Notes: a model not told the origin generated them from the sequence alone. Positions 34,929-44,252 are shown, counted from the first letter of the stretch. The stretch is DNA of 45,624 nt from Alistipes sp. Zagget8 (GCA_001941065.1 MSHJ01000002.1:1-45624), one strand, 5' to 3'. Numbers and translations: made by a program.

Positions 34929-35384
34929 TTACTTAATCTCGTTTAATTTAATGGTCTTCGGGCTCTGTGCGGCATGGGGATGCTCCTCGCCGGCATAGAC
35001 CTTCAGGTTCATGAGCAGCTTGTCGCCCAGACGTGTTTTGGGCAGCATGCCTTTGACGGCCTTCTCGATGAGGAAGGTCGGTTTCTTTGCCAGGTAGTCG
35101 GCAGGGGTAGCGAAACGCTGACCGCCGGGGTACCCGGTGTGACGCGTGTAGACCTTGTCGGTCATTTTGTTGCCCGTGAGCTTCACCTTCTCCGCGTTGA
35201 TGACGATGACGTAGTCACCGCAGTCGACGTGGGGCGTGTAGCTGGGCTTGTTCTTGCCTCGAAGGATCTTCGCGATCTGCGATGCAAGACGTCCCAATAC
35301 CTCGTTCGTAGCGTCGATGACAACCCACTCCTTGGTTACCGTCGATGCATTGGCCGAGATAGTCTTGTAGCTTAATGAATCCAC
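34929..35384 (-). CDS. rplM: 50S ribosomal protein L13
   Basis: A 151-residue L13 protein and first gene of the rplM-rpsI-rpsB-tsf operon. It starts with GTG at 35384. The family pattern is clear: EWVVIDATNEVLGRLASQIAKILRGKNKPSYTPH, VDCGDYVIVINAEKVKLTGNK and GMLPKTRLG. A perfect promoter lies 58 bases upstream. Confidence 0.97.
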   Translation of the reverse strand: MDSLSYKTISANASTVTKEWVVIDATNEVLGRLASQIAKILRGKNKPSYTPHVDCGDYVIVINAEKVKLTGNKMTDKVYTRHTGYPGGQRFATPADYLAKKPTFLIEKAVKGMLPKTRLGDKLLMNLKVYAGEEHPHAAQSPKTIKLNEIK

Positions 35385-35442
35385 TTTTTGTTTACGTTTA
35401 ATTTAACTTATTGTAATCCGTTTCCCGCACTTTGCGGGTGCG

Positions 35443-35474
35443 CAAAGGTACGCAAAAGTTTTCGAACTGCAAAA
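35443..35474 (-). promoter_or_regulatory. Promoter of the rplM operon
   Basis: On the minus strand TTTTG (35470-35474), 19 bases, then TACCTTTG (35443-35450), an exact match to the Bacteroidetes promoter consensus. It lies 58 bases before the rplM start. Confidence 0.8.
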
Positions 35475-35504
35475 CCAAATGAAAACCAAAATCGAAAACG
35501 GCCG

Positions 35505-35545
35505 AAAAAAAGCCGCAACCGCCCCGTATTCAGGGGAGTTGCGGC
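35505..35545 (-). terminator. Rho-independent terminator after the TonB-domain gene
   Basis: GCCGCAAC (35512-35519) pairs with GTTGCGGC (35538-35545), with an inner CCCC/GGGG pairing. A run of seven T follows on the minus strand (35505-35511). It lies 24 bases after the stop at 35570. Confidence 0.85.
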
Positions 35546-35569
35546 ATTCGTATGCGTCCAAAAATACGG

Positions 35570-37069
35570 TCAGGGCCGGACTCTATAGCGGCCCGACGAC
35601 GGGTCGAACTCCATTTTCCGCTCCCCCGCCGGCTTCACCGGAGCCCGGAAATCGACCGGAAGCGTGTATTTCACCCGCACGGGTTCGCCGCCCTTGCTGC
35701 CGGGCGTCCATTTGGGCGACTCGGCCAGCACCCGCACCACCTCCCGTGAGAGGATCGGGTCCGGCGACTGAATGATCCGCACCGACGACACCGTGCCGTC
35801 GGCCTCGACGACGAACGAAGCCACCACACGGCCCTGAATGCCCGCCTCGAGGGCTTCGGCCGGAAATTTCACCGTCTGCGCGATCCACCGGCGGAACTCC
35901 GGCAGACTGCCTCCCTGAAATTGGGGTATCACGTCGAGCGAATCGGGATTTTCCTGAAGCTCCCCTTCCTGTCCGAAAGCCAGCATCTGCGAAATCCGGA
36001 AGCGGACCTTTTCACCGCCCGCCACGGCCGGAGTCCACAGCGGGGTTTTATCGACGGCCAGCCGGACCAGCTTGGCAAATCCCGACTGCTCCTTCGGGGC
36101 GCTCACCTTGATGCCGCTCATCGTCCCGTCGGGTTCGATGATGAACCGCACGTTGACCCGCACTTTGGGAACGGCGGCGCCGGGGTCCAGCAGACTGTCC
36201 ACCTGCCGGAACACCCACTCCCGGAACACCCCGGGCGTACCGCCGCAGAACCGCGGCAGGCTGTCGGCTTCGGTGTAGGCCGTCTTGTCCTCGGAATAAA
36301 GCCCCTTGGGGCCGTGCTGCAACAGCAGGTCGAAACGCAGTTTAAACGCAACGTCGCGCCTCTTGTCGTCGGTCTCCGCCGGGGTCCACAAGGGAGACGA
36401 CGCAATGGTGCGCTGAATCTGATAGGCAAAATCCTCGTCGCTGAAACGGGTCGCCTCCACTCCGCGCACCTTGCCTTTCCCGTTCACCGAGAACGACACC
36501 TCGACCCACCCTTCGTCACCGGGATAGAAGATTTTGTCGGAGAATTCGACATTCCGGAGCACCCAGTGTTTGAAATCGATCAGTCCCCCGCCCTGGAATT
36601 TCGGCAGCAGCGCGTCGATGCGAGGCTCCGTCCCCGGCAGCTGGAGGTTGAAATCGATCGGGATGGAAAGCCGCACCCGCACGGGCTGACCGTTCAGCTT
36701 TCCGGGCTCCCAGCGGGGCGACCGGCGCACGACGAGCAACGCCGCCTCGGAGAGCGACGGATCGGGCGACGTCAGCACCTCGGCGTTCGAGACCCTGCCG
36801 TCGGCCTCGACGACGAAGCTGACCGCGACATGTCCCTCGATGCCGTAAATGACCGCTTCGAGGGGATAGCGCAGCCGCTCCTGCACCCAGCGGCAAAAAT
36901 CGAGCGTTCCGCCGCCATTGAACGAGGGCATCGGATCGGCCAGCAGGTAAGGTTCATTGGAGAGGGTGTCGATCAGCGGCAGACCCTCCGGCGCCGGCGC
37001 TGCCGGAGATTCGGCAGCCGCCGCATGGAGCGACACAAAGCCCGCTATCAGCAGGATGAGCCTTTTCAT
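35570..37069 (-). CDS. Secreted protein with four TonB C-terminal-like domains
   Basis: A 499-residue protein. A signal peptide (MKRLILLIAGFVSLHAAAAES) is followed by four tandem TonB-C-like repeats of about 100-115 residues, beginning near 48, 168, 279 and 388. Each repeat begins with a P-x-F-x-GG motif (PSFNGGGTLDF, PKFQGGGLIDF, PRFCGGTPGVF, PQFQGGSLPEF). Each continues through a V-SF-VEADG-V-type strand turn to a P-W-PG element (SPRWEPGK, SPLWTPAE, TPLWTPAV, SPKWTPGS). Ordinary TonB has one such domain, a membrane anchor and a Pro-rich spacer; here the anchor and spacer are absent. It may bind TonB boxes or peptidoglycan in the periplasm. Repeats 2 and 3 are more diverged. It has its own terminator. 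Confidence 0.75.
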   Translation of the reverse strand: MKRLILLIAGFVSLHAAAAESPAAPAPEGLPLIDTLSNEPYLLADPMPSFNGGGTLDFCRWVQERLRYPLEAVIYGIEGHVAVSFVVEADGRVSNAEVLTSPDPSLSEAALLVVRRSPRWEPGKLNGQPVRVRLSIPIDFNLQLPGTEPRIDALLPKFQGGGLIDFKHWVLRNVEFSDKIFYPGDEGWVEVSFSVNGKGKVRGVEATRFSDEDFAYQIQRTIASSPLWTPAETDDKRRDVAFKLRFDLLLQHGPKGLYSEDKTAYTEADSLPRFCGGTPGVFREWVFRQVDSLLDPGAAVPKVRVNVRFIIEPDGTMSGIKVSAPKEQSGFAKLVRLAVDKTPLWTPAVAGGEKVRFRISQMLAFGQEGELQENPDSLDVIPQFQGGSLPEFRRWIAQTVKFPAEALEAGIQGRVVASFVVEADGTVSSVRIIQSPDPILSREVVRVLAESPKWTPGSKGGEPVRVKYTLPVDFRAPVKPAGERKMEFDPSSGRYRVRP

Positions 37070-37139
37070 CGCAAAAGAGGTTTAGTGATACATGTGTGTA
37101 AATATAGCAAAAAAAGCCGCCACCGCCAATTTACGGCGC

Positions 37140-37172
37140 AAAAAAACAGGGCCCCGGAGAATCCCGGAGCCC
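37140..37172 (-). terminator. Rho-independent terminator of the small lipoprotein gene
   Basis: On the minus strand a 9-bp GC-rich stem (GGGCTCCGG with a complementary arm, one G-T pair) at 37149-37172, followed by TG and seven T (37140-37146). It lies about 80 bases after the stop at 37253. Confidence 0.75.
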
Positions 37173-37252
37173 GAATCGTCAGAATCGGTCGATTCAAAGC
37201 ACAGCACCCGGCCGCTGCCCAGCTGCCTCTTTCCTACAAACAGACAGGAACG

Positions 37253-37708
37253 TTATTCAAATATCAGGGTGTCGCCCGTCTCCTTTATATCCTCCAGCGT
37301 ATAGTAGAATTTTCGGAGGATTGCGCGCCCATCCACCAACTCTTCAGGCGTACTTTCTGCAACTATCAGAGGATCTAAAATGAAAAAGATGATGTCAGCG
37401 GACTCCAAGTAGTACTCCAGACACGTAGAACTATTCAATACATCAAAAACGGTGGATGTTTGACCCGGCTTTATATAATAACTCCATCTGTCATCATTCT
37501 TAATCCGCTTATACCGTTCGAGAGTAAGAGTCGCATCCGTAATCGGCATTTCCCGGATATGTTTATATTCGACTACAATAATGTCCGCAGTAGAATTATT
37601 GGTCATATCGATATGCTGATGACAATTTTCGTTTTCATCTTTGGTGCAGGTAATTGCCATCAATGGAAACATTGCCAGAACAAATAGTATCCGAATCAAC
37701 CATTTCAT
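37253..37708 (-). CDS. Small AT-rich lipoprotein of unknown function
   Basis: A 151-residue lipoprotein. The type II signal peptide (MKWLIRILFVLAMFPLMAIT) ends at Cys21. The mature part is small and polar, with beta-like stretches (NNSTADIIVVEYKHI, YYIKPGQTSTVFDVL) and no motif that I recognise. Its codon use is clearly richer in A and T than all neighbours, which suggests recent arrival by transfer. It has its own terminator and stands alone between the TonB-domain gene and the mmd operon. Confidence 0.7.
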   Translation of the reverse strand: MKWLIRILFVLAMFPLMAITCTKDENENCHQHIDMTNNSTADIIVVEYKHIREMPITDATLTLERYKRIKNDDRWSYYIKPGQTSTVFDVLNSSTCLEYYLESADIIFFILDPLIVAESTPEELVDGRAILRKFYYTLEDIKETGDTLIFE

Positions 37709-37794
37709 AATTTCAACAATTTAATGCTCTGCCCCGGCCCTGTTTGGCGTGCATAGAGACCATTATAAAATTAATAAATTATTCCCCTGAAAAC

Positions 37795-37823
37795 AAAAAA
37801 AGCCGGAATAAATCCGGCTTTTT
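37795..37823. terminator. Bidirectional terminator of the mmd operon
   Basis: AGCCGGA (37801-37807), five bases, TCCGGCT (37813-37819), flanked by seven A (37795-37801) and five T (37819-37823). It works on both strands and ends the mmd operon 17 bases after the mmdB stop. Confidence 0.85.
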
Positions 37824-37840
37824 GCAAAAATAAGTCTCTT

Positions 37841-39052
37841 TTATCCGAGGAACGAGAGCAGGATACCCGCGGCAACCGCCGAACCGACCACGCCGGCCAC
37901 GTTGGGCCCCATGGCGTGCATCAGCAGGAAATTCGAAGGATCGGCCTTCTGGCCCTCGGTCTGCGACACGCGGGCGGCCATCGGCACAGCCGAAACACCG
38001 GCCGAACCGATCAGCGGATTGATCTTGTTGCCCTCTTTCGAGAAGCAGTTCATCACCTTGGCCAGCAGTACGCCGCCGGCGGTTCCCATCGCAAAGGCGA
38101 TCACGCCCAGCACGAGGATGAACAGCGTCCGGGGATTGAGGAACGCCTCGGCCGTGGCCGTAGCGCCCACCGTGAGACCCAGGAAGATCACGACGATATT
38201 CATCAGTTCGTTCTGCACGGTCTTCGACAGACGGTCCACCACCCCGCACTCCTTCATCAGGTTGCCCAGCATCAGGCAGCCCACGAGCGGCGTGGCCGAC
38301 GGCAGCAACAGCGCGATAATCACGGTGATGATCAGCGGGAAGAGAATCTTCTCGGTCTTCGACACCGGACGCAGCTGGCGCATCTTGATCTTACGCTCCT
38401 TCTCCGTGGTCAGCAGCCGCATGATCGGCGGCTGGATAACCGGCACGAGGGCCATGTAGGAGTAGGCCGCCACGGCAATCGGGCCGAGCAGTTCGGGAGC
38501 CAGGATGGCCGTGAGGTAGATCGACGTAGGACCGTCCGCACCGCCGATGATACCGATCGAACCGGCCTCGGCAGGCGAGAATCCGAGCGCATAGGCGCCG
38601 ATGAAGGTCAGGAAAATACCGATCTGCGCAGCAGCGCCCAGCAGGAAGCTCTTGGGATTGGCGATCAGCGGACCGAAATCGGTCATGGCGCCCACGCCCA
38701 CGAAAATCAGGCAGGGATAGACGCCGAGTTTCACACCCAGATAGAGGTAGTCCAACAGTCCGGCATTCGCCACGAAGATGTCCCAATGGACATGGCCTCC
38801 GGCAAACAGCTCGGTGTGGTAGAGGTTGGCTCCGGGAAGGTTGGTCAGCAGCATGCCGAACGCAATGGTCAGCAGCAGCAGCGGTTCGAACTTATGCTTG
38901 ATGGCCAGATACAGCAGGAAGAAGGCCACGCAGATCATGATCAGGCTGCCCCATCCCATGTTGGCGAAGAGCCCTGCTACGCCGGTCGACTCGGCAAAGG
39001 TTTCCAGACTCTCCAGCACGAAATTGGAACTGGAAGTCAATGCACTCCACAT
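37841..39052 (-). CDS. mmdB: Sodium-pumping decarboxylase beta subunit (membrane)
   Basis: A 403-residue integral membrane protein with about ten or eleven hydrophobic segments, the sodium channel subunit of the biotin-dependent decarboxylase. Family motifs are seen: [77 protein letters not shown] and [18 protein letters not shown]. It exports two Na ions as carboxybiotin is decarboxylated. It is the last gene of the operon, four bases after mmdC. Its sequence alone does not separate methylmalonyl-CoA from oxaloacetate decarboxylase; the neighbours mce and mmdA point to methylmalonyl-CoA. Confidence 0.95.
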   Translation of the reverse strand: MWSALTSSSNFVLESLETFAESTGVAGLFANMGWGSLIMICVAFFLLYLAIKHKFEPLLLLTIAFGMLLTNLPGANLYHTELFAGGHVHWDIFVANAGLLDYLYLGVKLGVYPCLIFVGVGAMTDFGPLIANPKSFLLGAAAQIGIFLTFIGAYALGFSPAEAGSIGIIGGADGPTSIYLTAILAPELLGPIAVAAYSYMALVPVIQPPIMRLLTTEKERKIKMRQLRPVSKTEKILFPLIITVIIALLLPSATPLVGCLMLGNLMKECGVVDRLSKTVQNELMNIVVIFLGLTVGATATAEAFLNPRTLFILVLGVIAFAMGTAGGVLLAKVMNCFSKEGNKINPLIGSAGVSAVPMAARVSQTEGQKADPSNFLLMHAMGPNVAGVVGSAVAAGILLSFLG

Positions 39053-39056
39053 AAGC

Positions 39057-39518
39057 CTATTCGATTACGATTAAAACGTCGCCTTCCATGACCGTAGCGC
39101 CCTGCTGCACGAGGACCTGCTTGACAACACCACCGCGGTCCGCGTCGATGTTGTTCTCCATCTTCATGGCTTCGAGCACCACGAGGGTCTGCCCTGCGGC
39201 GATCGTGTCGCCGGCGGCGACCTTCACGCTCAGCACGGTGCCCGGCAGGGGGCATTTCACGCTGTAACCCGACGAAGGGGCGGCAGCGGCGATGCGCGGC
39301 GAAGGGGTTGCCGAACTGGGGGTGATCATGGCGCTGTTGGCCGATTTGGGGGCCGGAGCCACCTGCGGCTTGGAGACCGTGGTGGTTTTGGCGCCTTCGA
39401 TTTCGACTTCGTAATCCACGCCGTTCACCACGACGTGCGCCACCGTCGAGGTCTCGTTCACGTTGTCGATCTGGACGTTATAATTATGTCCGTTAATTTT
39501 CAGTGAGTAATCTTTCAT
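39057..39518 (-). CDS. mmdC: Biotin carrier subunit of methylmalonyl-CoA decarboxylase
   Basis: A 153-residue biotin/lipoyl carrier, started at the ATG at 39518 ([15 protein letters not shown]). It has an N-terminal beta domain, a Pro/Ala-rich linker (about 55-85, APAPKSANS) and a C-terminal biotinyl domain with the biotinylated lysine in [10 protein letters not shown]. It shuttles the carboxyl group from mmdA to mmdB. The next gene, mmdB, starts four bases after this stop. Confidence 0.93.
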   Translation of the reverse strand: MKDYSLKINGHNYNVQIDNVNETSTVAHVVVNGVDYEVEIEGAKTTTVSKPQVAPAPKSANSAMITPSSATPSPRIAAAAPSSGYSVKCPLPGTVLSVKVAAGDTIAAGQTLVVLEAMKMENNIDADRGGVVKQVLVQQGATVMEGDVLIVIE

Positions 39519-39554
39519 TTTCTTTTTTGGGTTGTCATGCTCCAACGAAAAGGT

Positions 39555-39890
39555 CTATTTCCGGTCGGGAAGCTGGGTTAAACCGTGAATTTTCGAATTC
39601 CAGGGCGAATAGGCCCGCTTGATGTTGAGAATGGTCAGCACCTCGGATTCGCGGTCGTGCAGGGCGCCCTTGTAGATTTTGAGCGCCGTGGCGATGGCCG
39701 CGATCTCCTCGGGGCTGATCATCGGCGGAGCATCGACCTTCTTGCCGACGGAAGGACGCACCCGGAAGCAGGCGCCGAAGGCCTTCATGATGAAGATCAG
39801 CGCCACCAGCAGGACGACCACCAGGCTGAAACCGATCAGCGACACCCAGAGTATTTCCGACCATCCCCAGCTCATTGCTTGCAGTATCAT
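39555..39890 (-). CDS. mmdD: OadG-family gamma/delta subunit
   Basis: A 111-residue protein with one membrane helix (about 15-37, VSLIGFSLVVVLLVALIFIM) and a short soluble C-terminal part. This is the plan of OadG/MmdD, which ties the carboxyltransferase to the membrane beta subunit. It lies 13 bases after mmdA and 36 before mmdC. Confidence 0.85.
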   Translation of the reverse strand: MILQAMSWGWSEILWVSLIGFSLVVVLLVALIFIMKAFGACFRVRPSVGKKVDAPPMISPEEIAAIATALKIYKGALHDRESEVLTILNIKRAYSPWNSKIHGLTQLPDRK

Positions 39891-39903
39891 AGGCTTTCAG
39901 TCT

Positions 39904-41466
39904 TTACAGGGGAATGTTCGAATGTTTCTTGGCCGGGTTCTGCAGACGCTTGGTAGCCAGCGACTGCAGGGCGCGGATCACGCGGAAACGCGTGTTGCGC
40001 GGCTCGATCACGTCGTCGATATAGCCGTAGCGAGCGGCGTTGTAGGGGTTGGAGAACTTGTCGTTGTACTCCTTCTCCTTCTCGGCCACGAACTTGGCTT
40101 TCTCCTCGGGATCGGCAATCGCTGCGACCTCTTTGCCGTAGAGCACCTCGACGGCGCCGCTGGCGCCCATCACGGCGATCTCGGCCGTCGGCCATGCGTA
40201 GTTGATGTCGCCGCGGATGTGCTTCGACGACATCACGATATAGGCGCCTCCGTAAGCCTTGCGCAGCGTCACGGTGACTTTCGGCACCGTGGCCTCGCAG
40301 TAAGCGAACAGCAGCTTCGCGCCGTGGGTGATCATGCCGCCGTACTCCTGCGTCGTGCCCGGCAGGAAGCCCGGAACGTCCACGAGGGTGACGATCGCGA
40401 TGTTGAAGGCGTCGCAGAAACGGATGAAACGTGCGGCCTTGCGGCTGGCGTTGATGTCCAGCACGCCGGCCATGAACTTGGGCTGGTTGGCGATGATGCC
40501 CACCGACTGTCCGTTGAAACGGGCGAAGCAGGTGATGATGTTCTTGGCATAGCCTGCGGCCGATTCGAGGTACTCGCCGTTGTCGACGATGGCGCGGATG
40601 ACCTCGCCCATGTCGTAGGGCTTGTTGGCGCTGTCGGGAATGATGTCGTTCAACGAATCCTCCAGACGGGTGATTTTATCCGTGCAGACGGCCAGCGGAG
40701 CGTCCTCCATATTGTTCTGCGGCATGTAGGAGATCAGTTTCTTGATCAGCTCCACGCCCTCCTCCTCGGTGTCGACGGCGAACTGCGCCACGCCCGACTT
40801 GGTGGTGTGCATCGTAGCGCCTCCGAGCTGCTCCTGCGTCACGTCCTCGCCGGTCACGGTCTTCACGACCTTCGGACCCGTGAGGAACATGTTCGAGGTC
40901 TCCTTCTTCATGATGATGAAGTCGGTCAGCGCGGGCGAATAGACCGCACCGCCGGCGCAGGGGCCGAAGATGGCCGAAATCTGCGGGATGACACCCGACG
41001 ACATCACGTTGCGCTGGAAGATGTTGGCATATCCGGCCAGGGCGTTGACGCCCTCCTGGATACGTGCGCCGCCCGAGTCGTTCATGCCGATGCAGGGAGC
41101 GCCGTTGCGCAGGGCCATGTCCATGACCTTACAGATCTTGTCGGACATCGACATCGACAGCGAACCGGCCGTCACGGTGAAATCCTGTGCGAAGACATAG
41201 ACCAGACGTCCGTCGATCGTTCCGTAACCCGTCACCACGCCGTCGCCGAAGGTGTGCTTCTTCTCCATGCCGAAATCGTAGCAGCGGTGGGTCACAAACA
41301 TATCGAACTCCTCGAACGAGCCTTCGTCGAGGAGCATCTGGATACGTTCGCGGGCCGTGTACTTGCCCTTGTCGTGCTGTTTGTCGATCGCCTTCTGTCC
41401 GCCGCCCATGCGGGCCGTCTCGCGGTTCTCGATCAGTTGGTTGATCTTATCCTGAATTTCGCTCAT
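39904..41466 (-). CDS. mmdA: Methylmalonyl-CoA decarboxylase alpha subunit (carboxyltransferase)
   Basis: A 520-residue cytoplasmic enzyme with the two acyl-CoA carboxylase beta domains. Motifs include [80 protein letters not shown] and [13 protein letters not shown]. The same family covers propionyl-CoA carboxylase; here the sodium pump subunits in the operon fix the role as a decarboxylase that makes propionyl-CoA. It starts four bases after the mce stop. Confidence 0.95.
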   Translation of the reverse strand: MSEIQDKINQLIENRETARMGGGQKAIDKQHDKGKYTARERIQMLLDEGSFEEFDMFVTHRCYDFGMEKKHTFGDGVVTGYGTIDGRLVYVFAQDFTVTAGSLSMSMSDKICKVMDMALRNGAPCIGMNDSGGARIQEGVNALAGYANIFQRNVMSSGVIPQISAIFGPCAGGAVYSPALTDFIIMKKETSNMFLTGPKVVKTVTGEDVTQEQLGGATMHTTKSGVAQFAVDTEEEGVELIKKLISYMPQNNMEDAPLAVCTDKITRLEDSLNDIIPDSANKPYDMGEVIRAIVDNGEYLESAAGYAKNIITCFARFNGQSVGIIANQPKFMAGVLDINASRKAARFIRFCDAFNIAIVTLVDVPGFLPGTTQEYGGMITHGAKLLFAYCEATVPKVTVTLRKAYGGAYIVMSSKHIRGDINYAWPTAEIAVMGASGAVEVLYGKEVAAIADPEEKAKFVAEKEKEYNDKFSNPYNAARYGYIDDVIEPRNTRFRVIRALQSLATKRLQNPAKKHSNIPL

Positions 41467-41470
41467 AATC

Positions 41471-41881
41471 CTATTTGTTTTTGTTTTCGCAGAGTTCAGT
41501 CAGAATTCCCTGGGTCGATTTGGGGTGCAGGAAGGCGATGGTCATGCCTTCGGCGCCCTTGCGCGGGGTCTTGTCGATCAGGCGGATGCCCTTGGCTTCG
41601 GCATCGGCGAGCTGCTCCTCGATGTTCTCACAGGCCAGCGCCATGTGGTGAATGCCGACACCGCGGTTCTCGATGAACTTGGCGATCGTGGACTCCTCCG
41701 AGGTGGGCTCCAGCAGTTCGATCTTGGTCTGTCCCAGCATGAGGAACGCCGTGCGGACCTTCTGGTCGGGGACCTCCTCGATGGCGTAGCATTTCAGCCC
41801 CAATACGTTCTCCCAATAGGGAATTGCCTCGTCGAGACTCTTCACGGCGATGCCAAGATGCTCGATATGAGAAACTTTCAT
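41471..41881 (-). CDS. mce: Methylmalonyl-CoA epimerase
   Basis: A 136-residue VOC-fold enzyme that interconverts (R)- and (S)-methylmalonyl-CoA. Two babaB modules are seen, with the metal ligands His ([10 protein letters not shown]), Glu in the ELLEP region, and His in [11 protein letters not shown]. The length is standard. It heads the operon and provides the isomer used by the decarboxylase. The promoter lies 67 bases upstream. Confidence 0.95.
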   Translation of the reverse strand: MKVSHIEHLGIAVKSLDEAIPYWENVLGLKCYAIEEVPDQKVRTAFLMLGQTKIELLEPTSEESTIAKFIENRGVGIHHMALACENIEEQLADAEAKGIRLIDKTPRKGAEGMTIAFLHPKSTQGILTELCENKNK

Positions 41882-41947
41882 AGCAACAATTAAATTTAAG
41901 TTAGTGAATATTTATGTGTAATTTCGTTCGTTGTTATTTTGCGAACA

Positions 41948-41980
41948 CAAAGATAGACGAATCTTTCAGAACCGCCAAAA
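41948..41980 (-). promoter_or_regulatory. Promoter of the mce-mmd operon
   Basis: On the minus strand TTTTG (41976-41980), 20 bases, TATCTTTG (41948-41955). This exactly fits the Bacteroidetes promoter form. It implies a leader of about 60 bases before mce. Confidence 0.8.
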
Positions 41981-42124
41981 TTCGGCGGACTTTTTTTGGC
42001 AATAACTTTGGGTTTGAAATTCGCCTGATGTGTCCGAAAAGGCGATTCGGACTCCGGCCGCCCCCGGGCAGTTGCGGTTCGAAACAAAATGCCGGACAAA
42101 AACACCGTTTTTACACCCCGCCGC

Positions 42125-42154
42125 TTGGTTTTCACGAATAAAACGCTATCTTTA
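42125..42154 (+). promoter_or_regulatory. Promoter of the fimbrillin/LRR gene
   Basis: TTG (42125-42127), 19 bases, TATCTTTA (42147-42154), one base off the -7 consensus. It lies 39 bases before the ATG at 42194. Confidence 0.65.
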
Positions 42155-42193
42155 CCCATGACACGCATTATTCATTTTTAAATGTTTACAACT

Positions 42194-43893
42194 ATGAGAA
42201 AATTTTTCGCCCTGCGAAGCGGACCGCCCCGGCTGTCCCGGTTCGCAGCCGTGGCCGCGTGCTGCTTCGCCCTGCCGCTGGCCTCCTGCTCGGCCGACCC
42301 GGCCGGCCGGCTACCGGAAACAGAACCGGGGGGGGGATTTCGAAAGTCGGCATCGTCTTCGGAGCATCCCCGATAACCCGCACCGAATTAGGCCCCGACG
42401 GGCGCACGGTCACCTGGCACGCCGACGACCGGATCAACGTCTACATGCTGCCTGAGGGCTCCGGAAGCCCGGTCTACGCCCCCTACTCCATCCGGGCCGG
42501 AAGCATCGGCGACGACGGCCGCACCGCCCTTTTCGAAGGCGGCCTGAGCTGGCAGAGCCCGGCAGCCACACACACTTTTTACGCCTATTATGCAGGAGCC
42601 GCATCCGGCATCGAACTGGACGGTATGACCGGACACCTGCTGCTGCCCGACATCTCGTCGCAGGAGCAGTCCGGAACGGAAAGCGCCCATGTGGGCAAGG
42701 CCAACGTGATGATCGCCCACCCGCTGACAGTCACCTCCCCGGCCGAAGGCGAAACCGCCTTTTTCAATTTTTCATTCTCCCATCTTTACCCGCTGCTCGA
42801 GTTCCGCATCGCGGATTTCGGCAACCCCAACAATTCCATACTGGAGAGCATCACGCTGGAAAGCCTGAAAGCGGGCGAATCCCCGGCGTGGGAATCCGCC
42901 TCGGTGAACGTGAAACTGACCTCGCAGGACGAGGGCTACCTGACGCTCACGCCCGGCGGAGCGCCGCAGACGATTACGCTGTCGGTCACGGGCGACGAGA
43001 CGGCACGTGCAATCCCCACCGCCGCCACGGAAGATTTCCGGTCCGACCCCGCACTGGCATCCGATGCTCCGGAGGTCTCCGGAGCGGTCTTTATCGCCCG
43101 CATGGCCATCCAGCCCTGCGACCTGAGCCGCACGCCCGAACAGACCGCCGCCGACACGCGCAACCTGCGAATCGTCGTGAAGACCCGCGAAGGGGAAATC
43201 CCCTATGAATACGAATTCCGCAATGCCGGAGTGCTTTTCGAAAGCGGCAAAAGATACGTCTCGACACTCGTGCTGAAAGCATCCGAGGGACAGCCGGTCA
43301 TCCACCTCGAGGAACCGGGCACGCTGGCGAACAACTTCGGGGCCGACGCCCGGCAAACCCCGTCGCTGGAAATCACGGGGACCATGAACGTATTGGATTT
43401 CTTCACGATAGGCCCGATGTCCCACCTTCGACACCTGGACCTCGCGGAAGCCAATATCGCCGAGCAGGAGGACATCGGCTTCGGCTATTTCCCGGCCAAC
43501 ACGATTCCCGAAAGTTCCCTGAACGGCGTTCAACTCCAGACCATCGTCCTGCCGAACAGCCTGACGGCCATCGGCAACGAAGCCTTCTCGGTCTGCACCA
43601 ACCTGACGGGCGACCTCACGATTCCGCCCGGCGTGACCTCGATCGGTAACGGGGCGTTTCTCGCCTGTTCCGGACTGACCGGTACGCTTACGATTCCCGA
43701 AAGCGTCGTCTCGATCGGCGAAATGGCTTTCGTCGACTGCCAGTTCTCGACCATCCGCCTGCTGAATCCCGTTCCGACCGCGTACGGCACGAATATGTTC
43801 AATTCCGGTTCGACGATCCACATCCCGGCAGGCTCGCGCACCACCTATGAACGGGACTGGGCCGAAGGCAATTTTACATTCATCGAGGAATAA
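42194..43893 (+). CDS. Fimbrillin/BspA-type LRR surface lipoprotein, frame broken at G9
   Basis: Two frames make one protein. The first, from the ATG at 42194, gives a lipoprotein signal (FAAVAACCFALPLASC) and a linker ending PETEPGGG. It goes out of frame in nine G (42328-42336) and stops at 42376. The second frame runs on to 43893. One added G or two fewer would join them into about 566 residues. The body begins like a fimbrillin (SKVGIVFGASPITRTELG, VTWHADDRINVYML). A BspA-like leucine-rich region at the C-terminus follows (SLTAIGNEAFSVCTNL, GVTSIGNGAFLACSGL, SVVSIGEMAFVDC). It is probably an adhesin, either phase-variable, a young pseudogene or a sequencing error. As written the full protein is not made. 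Confidence 0.8.
42328..42336 (+). repeat. Nine-G tract at the frameshift point
   Basis: Nine consecutive G lie between the lipoprotein signal and the fimbrillin body. Ten or seven G would restore the frame. This is the classical place for a slippage switch, just after the export signal. Confidence 0.8.
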
Positions 43894-43913
43894 CCTCCCA
43901 AATCAACCCTGCC

Positions 43914-44033
43914 ATGAACGACAAGGACAACACATACCAGCCCCCCGCAATAGCGGTATACGAGATTGCCGCCGAGCGCGGATTCGCCGGCAGCGGCGAG
44001 GTCAACGATTACGACGACGGAGGCGAATTTTAA
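43914..44033 (+). CDS. Short 39-residue peptide, downstream of the adhesin
   Basis: A small gene found by reading directly, 20 bases after the adhesin stop. The peptide is MNDKDNTYQPPAIAVYEIAA followed by ERGFAGSGEVNDYDDGGEF. It has no signal peptide. It shows a Y-x-P-P-x-I-x-V-x-E core, then an E-x-GFA-x-SG step, and an acidic tail with two glycines. I recall short peptides with this pattern after surface-protein genes in many Bacteroidetes, but I know no function for them. It could be a modified or exported peptide, or a cap for the adhesin. A strong hairpin follows at 44053, so it has its own 3' end. The codon order reads well and the frame is closed by TAA. Confidence 0.65.
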   Translation: MNDKDNTYQPPAIAVYEIAAERGFAGSGEVNDYDDGGEF

Positions 44034-44052
44034 ATTTCCTCCGCATACGAAA

Positions 44053-44088
44053 GAATCCGGCCCGGGAGCATCTCCCGAGGCCGGATTC
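44053..44088 (+). terminator. Strong hairpin after the peptide gene
   Basis: A 16-bp stem: GAATCCGGCCCGGGAG (44053-44068) pairs with CTCCCG-a-GGCCGGATTC (44072-44088), with one bulged A and a three-base loop. Only a weak T stretch follows. Likely the end of the adhesin-peptide transcript. Confidence 0.65.
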
Positions 44089-44100
44089 CATTTCACCCCG

Positions 44101-44238
44101 GGCGCAGAACCGGACGAAAAGCATTATGACCAACCATTCGCCCCCTAAAACCCACCTCTTAGGTGGGCGGGCGCAGAACCGGACGGAAAGCATTATGACC
44201 AACCGTCCGCCCCCTAAAACCCACCTCTTAGGTGGGCG
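44101..44238. repeat. 69-bp tandem duplication
   Basis: Two adjacent copies, 44101-44169 and 44170-44238, differ at only a few bases. Each ends in a hairpin CCCACCT-ctt-AGGTGGG. It lies between the adhesin unit and the convergent glycosyltransferase gene. Confidence 0.85.
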
Positions 44239-44252
44239 AGCTCTTAGCCGGG

